From contig JAKSBM010000756.1 of NCBI GenBank assembly GCA_022361135.1, positions 1-14,423 on the forward strand: 14,423 nucleotides of DNA, in the 5' to 3' direction. Below are positions 1 through 5,635 of the stretch, piece by piece. Source of the stretch: Desulfobacterales bacterium (GTDB lineage Bacteria > Desulfobacterota > Desulfobacteria > Desulfobacterales > Desulfobacteraceae). The first letter of the stretch is position 1. Each line of letters begins with the position of its first letter. The notes under the pieces are model-generated. The model made no database searches, had not been told where the DNA came from, and saw only the letters and a list, made by a program, of their open reading frames with translations. The position numbers and the translations under genes were made by a program.

Positions 1-343
1 GGGTGGAATGATTGTGGACAATCCCGGCATCCGCGAGGTGGCCTTTTGGGACGCCTCGGAGGGGGTGGAAGCCACATTTCCGGACATTGAAGAATTGGCT
101 CGGGAATGCCGGTTTGCCAATTGTACCCATGCCCATGAGCCGGGTTGTCGTGTGATCCAGGCCGTACAGGATAAGGAAATTTCCCAGGAACGACTGGATA
201 ATTATGTGAAAATGCTCAAGGAACAGGCCTATGCCCGGGAGCGCCAGGAAAAAAGCGCCGATCGCCTGGAAAAGGATCGGTGGCAGGGGGTGTCCAAAAA
301 GATCAAGGCCATGAAGAAAAAGGGCAAAAAAAAGAAAAAGTAG
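1..343 (+). CDS. rsgA: Ribosome small-subunit-dependent GTPase A, 3' part
   Basis: This is the C-terminal part of RsgA (YjeQ), the circularly permuted GTPase that acts in late 30S subunit maturation. The frame is open to the left window edge, so the true start lies upstream; the internal ATG at 8 is not a start because it sits inside the GTPase domain. The visible protein begins with GGMIVDNPGIRE, the family's G3 motif (usually DTPGxRE). It continues into the zinc-binding module, seen as CRFANCTHAHEPGC (Cys-x4-Cys-x-His-x5-Cys), which in RsgA packs against the GTPase core. The protein ends in a helical segment and a strongly basic tail with a run of five lysines, probably an rRNA contact. A bidirectional terminator follows 20 bases after the stop, and the downstream neighbour rnhA is convergent. 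Family assignment is firm; the N-terminal OB fold and most of the GTPase domain are outside the window. Confidence 0.95.
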   Translation, partial: GGMIVDNPGIREVAFWDASEGVEATFPDIEELARECRFANCTHAHEPGCRVIQAVQDKEISQERLDNYVKMLKEQAYARERQEKSADRLEKDRWQGVSKKIKAMKKKGKKKKK

Positions 344-363
344 TTGTCTGGAATCGAATGAAT

Positions 364-398
364 AAAAGGGCCGTTCCCATGGGGGGCGGCCCTTTTTT
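364..398. terminator. Bidirectional intrinsic terminator between rsgA and rnhA
   Basis: A perfect 10-bp inverted repeat, AAAAGGGCCG (364-373) and CGGCCCTTTT (387-396), encloses a 13-base loop and is followed by a run of six T (393-398). Read on the minus strand, the same structure ends in CGGCCCTTTTATT, so it can terminate both rsgA (plus, stop at 343) and rnhA (minus, stop at 497). Confidence 0.85.
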
Positions 399-441
399 AC
401 TTACACGGGATGCATTGAAATGGGGGCCTTTGGGCATTTCA

Positions 442-477
442 TGCCATGGGCCACGGGGCGTCCGGCTGCCCATGGCA
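442..477. repeat. Inverted repeat downstream of rnhA
   Basis: TGCCATGGGC (442-451) and GCCCATGGCA (468-477) form a perfect 10-bp stem with a 16-base loop, 20 bases past the rnhA stop codon. It lacks a T tract on either side, so alone it is not a good intrinsic terminator. It may stabilise the rnhA 3' end ahead of the stronger terminator at 364-398. Confidence 0.5.
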
Positions 478-496
478 GTGGACACGGCGAACAGGG

Positions 497-1189
497 TTAC
501 TTGGTGTAGCCCGTATCCGGGGGGTGGCCGGGCATGCGGGCGGTGCCGTTGGCCAGTTCGTCGCAGCGTTCATTCAATGGATTGCCGGCATGTCCCTTGA
601 CCCATTGGAATTTAATATCCACTTCTTCCAGGGCTTTCAGAAGGCGTTTCCACAGGTCTGAATTCAGGGCCGGGTTGCCGTCGGATTTTTTCCATCCCCG
701 ACGTTTCCATCCCTTGGCCCATCCCTTGGTGATGGCATCCAGGGTATACCTGGAATCGGAATGGAGGACAATGGGATCGGTGGCGCCTGCCAGGGTTTCC
801 ATGGCCACAATCACGGCCATCATTTCCATGCGGTTGTTGGTGGTCCGGTCGTAGCCTGCGGTGAGTTCCTGGGGTTCGGCCTGTCCCGGGCGCTGGATTA
901 CCACACCGTATCCGCCGGGGCCGGGGTTGCCAATGGCGGAACCATCCGTGTAAACCACGATGGCATTGTCCGGGCAGGGGGGAGGGGTTGTTGAGTATGT
1001 TTTTTTCTTGGAAGCGTCGGAAGAACTTTTTTTCCCGTAGACGGGGTTTTTCAAAAAGGCTTCTGCATCCTCCCGGGTTTTAAAGCTTTTATAAATGGCA
1101 TTGGGGTATCCTTGGACCAGTCGCTGGGTTTCCGGCCAATTGGTAAAAATTCCTGTTTTATGCCCTTGGGCTACGGCGTAGTATTTCAT
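497..1189 (-). CDS. rnhA: Ribonuclease HI with N-terminal hybrid-binding domain
   Basis: This enzyme cleaves the RNA strand of RNA:DNA hybrids (R-loops, primers) in the cytoplasm. In the 230-residue product, residues 1-48 (MKYYAVAQGHKTGIF...) match the caulimovirus viroplasmin/RNase H hybrid-binding domain. A Lys/Ser-rich linker spans about 50-74, and the RNase H fold fills about 75-218. The catalytic set is complete: Asp82 in YTDGSAIGNPGPGG, Glu122 in NNRMEMMAV, Asp145 in LHSDSRYTL, the His200 loop in VKGHAGNPLNE, and Asp210. A GTG at 1198 would add three residues but lies inside the predicted -10 box, so ATG at 1189 is chosen. No Shine-Dalgarno precedes that ATG, and the promoter geometry suggests a leaderless or nearly leaderless message. 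It is divergent from ybaK and convergent with rsgA. Confidence 0.95.
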   Translation of the reverse strand: MKYYAVAQGHKTGIFTNWPETQRLVQGYPNAIYKSFKTREDAEAFLKNPVYGKKSSSDASKKKTYSTTPPPCPDNAIVVYTDGSAIGNPGPGGYGVVIQRPGQAEPQELTAGYDRTTNNRMEMMAVIVAMETLAGATDPIVLHSDSRYTLDAITKGWAKGWKRRGWKKSDGNPALNSDLWKRLLKALEEVDIKFQWVKGHAGNPLNERCDELANGTARMPGHPPDTGYTK

Positions 1190-1196
1190 GGAAGTC

Positions 1197-1225
1197 ACTA
1201 TAAATACCGGTTTGTCGATTGTAAA
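1197..1225 (-). promoter_or_regulatory. Sigma70-type promoter of rnhA
   Basis: On the minus strand, TTTACA (1225-1220) and TATAGT (1202-1197) are separated by exactly 17 bases, each matching five of six consensus positions. The expected transcription start, about 7 bases past the -10 box, falls at or next to 1190, directly at the rnhA ATG (1189). This is a pattern match only; no start site is known. Confidence 0.6.
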
Positions 1226-1284
1226 GGGTCGGCTCCCCAGCTTTGGAATACCAGCTATGGAAGCGCGGCAGTTTTTATGATATT

Positions 1285-1313
1285 TTTACAGGGTGTTATC
1301 AGCCTGAAATTTT
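1285..1313 (+). promoter_or_regulatory. Possible promoter of ybaK
   Basis: TTTACA (1285-1290, five of six -35 matches) and AATTTT (1308-1313, three of six -10 matches) are 17 bases apart, and would place a start about 20 bases before the ybaK ATG. The -10 is weak, so this is only a candidate. Confidence 0.25.
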
Positions 1314-1342
1314 AACCCCATTAAATCGCAAAGCAGATTTCC

Positions 1343-1807
1343 ATGACCCCAGCAACAAAGGCCCTGAAACGGGCCAAAATTGAATTTGATCTCCTTTCCT
1401 TTGACCATGACTCCAATGAAACCCACTTTGGCAAAGAAGCTGCTGCCAAGTTGGGGCTGCCCGAGGACCACCTCTTCAAGACCCTTGTGGTCAGCGTGGA
1501 CGGGCAATTGACCGTGGCCGTCGTTCCGGTTTCCCGTCAGTTGAATCTCAAGGCCCTGGCCAAGGCCGTGAAGGCCAAAAAAGCAAAGATGGCGGACAAG
1601 TCCCTGGTGCAGAAGACCACGGGATATATCACCGGCGGTGTCAGCCCCTTTGGCCAGAAAAAGAAATTGCCCACGGTGGTGGATGCCTCGGCAATCCAAT
1701 TGGACCGGGTGGTGGTGTCGGCTGGCCGACGGGGGCTCCAACTCTGCCTGGCCCCCCGGGACCTGGTGGACCAGACCCGGGCGGTGGTGGCTGAAATTTC
1801 AGGGTGA
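1343..1807 (+). CDS. ybaK: Cys-tRNA(Pro) deacylase, YbaK/EbsC family
   Basis: This 154-residue cytoplasmic trans-editing protein hydrolyses cysteine mischarged onto tRNA(Pro) by prolyl-tRNA synthetase. Its length is typical of single-domain YbaK proteins. Lys46, in LFKTLV, sits at the position of the catalytic lysine of the Haemophilus and E. coli enzymes, and the family glycine loop appears as GYITGGVSPFGQKKKLP around residues 93-109. The C-terminal segment (VVVSAGRRGLQLCLAPRDL) is also typical. The ATG at 1343 gives the expected family N-terminus (TPATKALKRAKIEFDL), although the Shine-Dalgarno is weak. The next gene, tdh, begins 43 bases on with no terminator between, so co-transcription is possible though no functional link is known. 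Confidence 0.93.
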   Translation: MTPATKALKRAKIEFDLLSFDHDSNETHFGKEAAAKLGLPEDHLFKTLVVSVDGQLTVAVVPVSRQLNLKALAKAVKAKKAKMADKSLVQKTTGYITGGVSPFGQKKKLPTVVDASAIQLDRVVVSAGRRGLQLCLAPRDLVDQTRAVVAEISG

Positions 1808-1850
1808 TCCATGTTCCATCAATATTTAGTATTTAGGATAAGGATTTCCC

Positions 1851-2885
1851 ATGAAAACCATGAAAGCACTTGTAAAGGCCAAGGCTGAAAAAGGGCTCTG
1901 GCTCCAGGATGTCCCCGTGCCCGAGATCGGTCACAATGAAGTCTTGATTAAGATTTTAAAAACCTCCATCTGCGGTACGGATGTTCATATTTACAATTGG
2001 GACAAATGGTCCCAGGAAACCATTCCCGTTCCCATGCATGTGGGACACGAATTTGTGGGAACCATTGAAAAGGTGGGATCCCACGTGGCCGATTTCAAAC
2101 CCGGTGATCTGGTTTCCGGGGAGGGCCACCTGGTCTGCGGCCATTGCCGGAACTGCCTGGCCGGGCGTCGCCATCTCTGCAACGCCACCAAGGGGGTCGG
2201 GGTGAATCGACCCGGTGCCTTTGCCGAATACCTGGCCATTCCCGTGACCAATGTCTGGTATTGCGATGAAAGTATCCCCCTGGATGTCATCTCCTGCTTC
2301 GATCCCCTGGGGAATGCCACCCATACGGCCCTTTCCTTTGACGTGTTGGGGGAGGACGTCCTCATCACCGGAGCCGGCCCCATCGGATGCATGGCTGCGG
2401 CCATTGCCCGCCACGCCGGTGCCCGGAATGTGGTGGTAACCGATGTTAACCCCTATCGCCTGGACCTGGCCAAAAAGGCCGGTGCCACCCTGGCCGTGGA
2501 TGTCTCCAAGGAGAGTGTTGAAGATGCCCAGAAGAGCCTGGGCATGAGGGAAGGCTTTGACGTGGCCATGGAAATGTCCGGTAATCCGGCGGCCTTGAAC
2601 ACCATCCTGGATAATATGTGCCACGGCGGAAAAATCGCCATGTTGGGCATCATGCCCGAAGCCACCACCATTGACTGGAACAAAGTCGTGTTTAATATGT
2701 TGACCATCAAGGGCATTTACGGCCGGGAAATGTATGAAACCTGGTACAAAATGACCTCAATGATACAGACCGGCCTGGATATTTCCCCGCTGATTACCCA
2801 CTCCTTCCACTATACGGATTTTGAAAAGGGGTTCGATGCCATGAACTCCGGCCTTTCGGGCAAGGTCGTGCTGGACTGGGCCTGA
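1851..2885 (+). CDS. tdh: L-threonine 3-dehydrogenase
   Basis: This zinc-dependent, NAD-linked medium-chain dehydrogenase oxidises L-threonine to 2-amino-3-ketobutyrate in the cytoplasm. The 344-residue protein aligns with E. coli Tdh from [21 protein letters not shown] onward with a constant three-residue offset. Catalytic zinc ligands are Cys41, His66 and Glu67 ([15 protein letters not shown]). The structural zinc cysteines are 96, 99, 102 and 110 (CGHCRNC...C). The Rossmann dinucleotide loop is [12 protein letters not shown] near residue 170. AAGGA at 1840-1844, six bases before the ATG at 1851, supports this start over the second ATG at 1860. Two tandem copies of TATTTAG (1823-1836) lie just upstream, with no assigned role. 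The next gene, kbl, supplies the second step of the pathway. Confidence 0.97.
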   Translation: MKTMKALVKAKAEKGLWLQDVPVPEIGHNEVLIKILKTSICGTDVHIYNWDKWSQETIPVPMHVGHEFVGTIEKVGSHVADFKPGDLVSGEGHLVCGHCRNCLAGRRHLCNATKGVGVNRPGAFAEYLAIPVTNVWYCDESIPLDVISCFDPLGNATHTALSFDVLGEDVLITGAGPIGCMAAAIARHAGARNVVVTDVNPYRLDLAKKAGATLAVDVSKESVEDAQKSLGMREGFDVAMEMSGNPAALNTILDNMCHGGKIAMLGIMPEATTIDWNKVVFNMLTIKGIYGREMYETWYKMTSMIQTGLDISPLITHSFHYTDFEKGFDAMNSGLSGKVVLDWA

Positions 2886-2938
2886 TTCCCAGGCCCTTGG
2901 ATCTTCCTCAATTTAAATTTGAAAAAAGGAAAGTTTAC

Positions 2939-4165
2939 ATGAGTACAGATAAACTGGACCAGGCCCTGGCAGGCGAACTGGCCGAACTCCAGGCCACCGG
3001 CCGGGCAAAATCACCGGAACGCATCATCCAGGGATATATCCCCCCCCGTGAGGGCAAGGGCCCCCGTTACCTTTTGGCCGGTGCCCAGGGGGAGTTCATC
3101 CGTCTGAATTCCAATTCCTACCTCTCCTTGTCCAACCATCCGGAAATGATTGTTGCCGCCGACAAGGCCACCCATGAATTTGGTGTGGGCCCGGGGGCGG
3201 TGCGTTTCATTGACGGTACCTTTAATTACCATGCCCAGCTGGAACAGCGGGTGGCCGATTTCACCAACAAGCCCAGTGCGAAGATTTTTAACTCTGCCTA
3301 TACCTCCAATTGCGGGCTGGCCCTGGCCATTTCCAATAAGAAAACCCATTGGATCGGCGACCAGCTCAACCACAACAGCATCATCCGGGCCATGCGCATC
3401 ACCAATATTCCCAGTGGTCACAAGGGGATTTTCAAGCACAATGACATGGATGACCTGAAACGCTGCCTGGATGAAGTCAGCCCTGAAATGGAACGGGTGG
3501 TGGTGGTCTTTGACGGAATCTTTTCCATGCGGGGGGATTTTGCCCCCATCAATGAAATCGTGGAGATCTGCAAGGCCTATGACCACAAGTTTAAGGACGG
3601 GGTGATCACCGTGGTGGACGATTCCCACGGCATCGGTGCCTATGGGGATACCGGGCGGGGAACCCCGGAACATTGTAATGCCTGGCCCGATGTGGTGGTG
3701 GGCACCTTTGGCAAAGCCTTCGGCGTCAACGGGGGGTTCATTGCCGCCAGCCCCACCATCGTGGAAGCCGTGCGCCAGCGGGCCGATACCTATATTTATA
3801 CCAATCCCCTGAGTGTGGCCGATTGTGCCGCGGCGGTGAAGGCCCTGGACATCTGTGACAGTGAAGAAGGGGTGGGCATCCTGAAACATCTCAAGGAAAG
3901 AACCCAGCAATTCCGGGCCGGCCTGGAAGCCCAGGGGCTGGAATCCATCCCCGGACCCCATCCGGTGGTGCCGCTGATGGTGCGAGATACCGATAAGACC
4001 CATGCCCTGGTCAAATACCTCTACGACAACGGCGTACTGGTGGTGGGGCTTACCTTCCCCGTGGTACCCCAGGGGGATGAGACCATCCGTTTCCAGATCA
4101 ATGCCGCCCATACGGCCCAGGACATTGACCATGTCCTCGCCCTGATTAAGGCATTCCCCGGATAG
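2939..4165 (+). CDS. kbl: 2-amino-3-ketobutyrate CoA ligase (glycine C-acetyltransferase)
   Basis: This PLP enzyme of the alpha-oxoamine synthase family splits 2-amino-3-ketobutyrate with CoA into glycine and acetyl-CoA, completing threonine breakdown begun by Tdh. The product is 408 residues, against about 398 in E. coli. VDDSHGIGAYG (from about residue 226) carries the PLP-contacting Asp and His, and the Schiff-base lysine is Lys259 in GTFGKAFG. DGIFSMRGD and FPVVPQG are further family motifs. ATG at 2939 is preceded by AAAAAAGGAA with good spacing, whereas an in-frame TTG at 2897 has no Shine-Dalgarno and only adds a low-complexity lead. Other alpha-oxoamine synthases (AKB ligase-like, SPT-like) are possible from sequence alone, notably because RFIDGTFNYH replaces the usual RFICGTQDSH, but adjacency to tdh makes Kbl the best call. 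Confidence 0.9.
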   Translation: MSTDKLDQALAGELAELQATGRAKSPERIIQGYIPPREGKGPRYLLAGAQGEFIRLNSNSYLSLSNHPEMIVAADKATHEFGVGPGAVRFIDGTFNYHAQLEQRVADFTNKPSAKIFNSAYTSNCGLALAISNKKTHWIGDQLNHNSIIRAMRITNIPSGHKGIFKHNDMDDLKRCLDEVSPEMERVVVVFDGIFSMRGDFAPINEIVEICKAYDHKFKDGVITVVDDSHGIGAYGDTGRGTPEHCNAWPDVVVGTFGKAFGVNGGFIAASPTIVEAVRQRADTYIYTNPLSVADCAAAVKALDICDSEEGVGILKHLKERTQQFRAGLEAQGLESIPGPHPVVPLMVRDTDKTHALVKYLYDNGVLVVGLTFPVVPQGDETIRFQINAAHTAQDIDHVLALIKAFPG

Positions 4166-4371
4166 GTGTGATTGAATCGGTATCCGTCGCCCGAAGACGG
4201 TGGCTTTGTAGGACTTTGGATATCCTTCCTTGTATTTGTGCCTCCATGGGTGTAGGGTGGGACAAATGGATCGTTGACAGCTGTAAGGATTTTTGCATCT
4301 ACGAATACGCATTTGCCGATCCGGCTTCCGATCCTTTGATGTAACCCCCAACGCAAGAGGAGGCAAAGGAT
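4166..4371 (+). promoter_or_regulatory. Structured leader of the gene at 4372
   Basis: This 206-base gap holds several potential stems. CCGTC/GACGG (4184-4188/4196-4200) has a 7-base loop and no T tract, so it is a poor terminator for kbl. ATCCTTTG (4331-4338) and CAAAGGAT (4364-4371) form a perfect 8-bp stem whose 25-base loop carries the Shine-Dalgarno GAGGAGG (4357-4363) and whose last paired base touches the ATG. ATCCTT of the same left arm could instead pair with AAGGAT at 4285-4290, and GCCTCC at 4240-4245 is complementary to GGAGGC at 4359-4364. A consensus -35 TTGACA lies at 4274-4279 with only a poor -10 (TCTACG, 18 bases on). A regulatory leader is an inference from these alternative pairings. 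Confidence 0.4.
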
Positions 4372-4920
4372 ATGGAACCCAATTTGTTTCGTGATTCTCG
4401 AGTAGCCATCAACCAGATGATTGATAATATAAATGAGATGATCGAAAAACGAACCACCGACTCCCTCCAAGATAAGTTTGGTGAACTCTGCGGTCTTCTG
4501 GACGAATTGACTCCCCAAGCCGAAGGTGAAATCCAGGAACGGTCCGTGAAAAATCTGGGCATTAAACTGAAGATCCTCAATGGTCGTTTGGATAAGCTCA
4601 AAACCAAACGGGCTGCCAGTGCAAGCCGGGATCGTTCCGGCATCATTTGGGATGAAAAACGGATTGCAGAGTTGGCCACCCCCTTTCTGGAAAAAGTGCT
4701 GGCCAATACGGGCGACGATTCCGATTCCCGGGTTTGTTTCGGGACCAGTGGCAAGGGAATCCGTCCCAATTATCACATCCATTTCGGTTCGGGCGAAAAA
4801 ACGTCCTATAGCGGATCCAATCACAAGCCCGACGGCAAAGCCGTAGTCGATAAACCCAAAAAGATGTCTTCCCTGTTTCCCCAGCAGGTCATTGCAGATG
4901 CACTGGCTTCCAAGGGATAA
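4372..4920 (+). CDS. Hypothetical protein, 182 residues
   Basis: I do not recognise this family. The gene has a strong Shine-Dalgarno (GAGGAGG, eight bases before the ATG) and codon use like its neighbours, so it looks real. No signal peptide or membrane segment is visible, suggesting a cytoplasmic protein. Residues 1-90 look helical, with a heptad-like Leu/Ile pattern (INQMIDNINEMIEKR, LGIKLKILNGRLDKLKTK). Residues 95-115 look like a second helical region, followed by a Gly/Ser/Lys-rich, probably flexible stretch containing GTSGKGIRPNYHIHFG and ending in a short helix (SLFPQQVIADALASKG). The mlaC-like gene starts 35 bases after its stop with no terminator between, so the two are probably one transcript. 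No catalytic motif can be claimed; the His-x-His in YHIHFG is too short to interpret. Confidence 0.75.
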   Translation: MEPNLFRDSRVAINQMIDNINEMIEKRTTDSLQDKFGELCGLLDELTPQAEGEIQERSVKNLGIKLKILNGRLDKLKTKRAASASRDRSGIIWDEKRIAELATPFLEKVLANTGDDSDSRVCFGTSGKGIRPNYHIHFGSGEKTSYSGSNHKPDGKAVVDKPKKMSSLFPQQVIADALASKG

Positions 4921-4955
4921 GGCGTGAAGTTTTGTAAAGGAGATTGAAGTCCAAG

Positions 4956-5555
4956 ATGAAGTGCATTAAATCCATTCTGGTTTTGGGAATTTTCCTTTTG
5001 CTCGCAACCCCCGTTGTGGGGAGTGCAAGTCCGGCCCAGGATCAATTAAAAACAAGTATTGATGGTATCCTCACCGTTCTCAAGGACCCCGGGTTTAAAG
5101 CCGAGTCCCAACGGGAGATGCGCCGACAGGCCCTGAGGGATATTGTTTATACCCGTTTTGATTTCAGGAAAATGAGCCAGCTCAGCCTGGCCCGCCATTG
5201 GAAGGCACTGAGCCCGGCCCAGAAGGATGAATTCACGGATTTGTTTTCCAAATTGCTGGAAAGCACTTACATCGGGCGCATCGAGGCCTATACCAATGAA
5301 AAGGTTGAATTCCTTGGGGAGCGGATCAAGAAGAAAAAGGCCCAGATCAATACCCGCATTGTGACCCAGGACATTGAAATCCCCATCAATTATAGAATGT
5401 TCACCCGGGGGGATGGAAACTGGATGGTCTACGACATGATCATCGAAGGGGTCAGCCTGGTGGGGAATTATCGCTCACAATTCGCCCAACTCATGGAAAA
5501 GGGCTCCTTTGAAGATCTCATCGGTAAGCTGAGGGCCAAGGTGGGCACACTTTGA
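4956..5555 (+). CDS. MlaC/Ttg2D-family periplasmic phospholipid-binding protein
   Basis: The protein belongs to the MlaC (Ttg2D, toluene tolerance) family, soluble periplasmic carriers that move phospholipids between the outer and inner membranes. A signal peptide is plain: MKCIKSILVLGIFLLLATPVV, with likely cleavage after GSA near residue 24. The mature part shows the family pattern, including RRQALRDIVYTRFDFRKM, LARHWKALSPAQKDEFTDLF and the central EVEFLGER-like and GDGNWMVYDMIIEGVSLVGN segments. The 199-residue length is usual. A TTG at 4944 lies only one base past the Shine-Dalgarno AAGGAG, too close to use, so the ATG at 4956 is chosen. No mlaF, E, D, B or A gene is in the window, so its transporter partner must be elsewhere. 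The stop codon directly abuts the Pho-type repeats of the next gene. Confidence 0.87.
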   Translation: MKCIKSILVLGIFLLLATPVVGSASPAQDQLKTSIDGILTVLKDPGFKAESQREMRRQALRDIVYTRFDFRKMSQLSLARHWKALSPAQKDEFTDLFSKLLESTYIGRIEAYTNEKVEFLGERIKKKKAQINTRIVTQDIEIPINYRMFTRGDGNWMVYDMIIEGVSLVGNYRSQFAQLMEKGSFEDLIGKLRAKVGTL

Positions 5556-5556
5556 C

Positions 5557-5584
5557 CTAACACAATCCTAAACCTTTCCTAACA
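5557..5584 (+). promoter_or_regulatory. Pho-box-like operator upstream of the chemoreceptor gene
   Basis: Three hexamers, CTAACA (5557-5562), CTAAAC (5568-5573) and CTAACA (5579-5584), repeat with an exact 11-bp period. Direct repeats with 11-bp spacing are the hallmark of PhoB/PhoP operators (E. coli CTGTCAT units, Bacillus TTAACA-like units, cyanobacterial CTTAACCT units). The array begins one base after the mlaC-like stop codon. A weak -10 (TAGGTT, 5594-5599) would place transcription start near 5606. Similar repeats precede pstC, which supports a shared regulator. Confidence 0.65.
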
Positions 5585-5595
5585 TGGAGGGGATA

Positions 5596-5634
5596 GGTTC
5601 CTGCCAATTCAAACCAATGAAAAAGGCAGGAATC
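5596..5634 (+). promoter_or_regulatory. Hairpin enclosing the Shine-Dalgarno of the chemoreceptor gene
   Basis: TTCCTGCC (5598-5605) and GGCAGGAA (5625-5632) pair perfectly; a G-U and a G-C pair extend the stem to 10 bp (5596-5605/5625-5634) around a 19-base loop. The right arm contains the putative Shine-Dalgarno CAGGA and ends one base before the ATG at 5636, so a folded stem would hide the ribosome site. A transcript starting near 5606 would lack the left arm. Confidence 0.55.
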
Positions 5635-5635
5635 C

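Noticed and set aside
1823..1836. Tandem TATTTAG repeat before tdh as an operator
   Set aside because: Two adjacent 7-base AT-rich copies are likely by chance, and there is no matching site elsewhere in the window.
3011..4366. A 451-codon open frame on the minus strand, antisense to kbl
   Set aside because: It lies wholly opposite a well-conserved enzyme, its product is Gly/His/Ile-rich with no recognisable motif, and long antisense frames are expected from GC-rich third codon positions. It has no ribosome site.
4021..4824. A 267-codon minus-strand open frame across the kbl end and the gene at 4372
   Set aside because: It crosses an intergenic leader and is antisense to two plus-strand genes with good ribosome sites. 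No family resemblance was seen.
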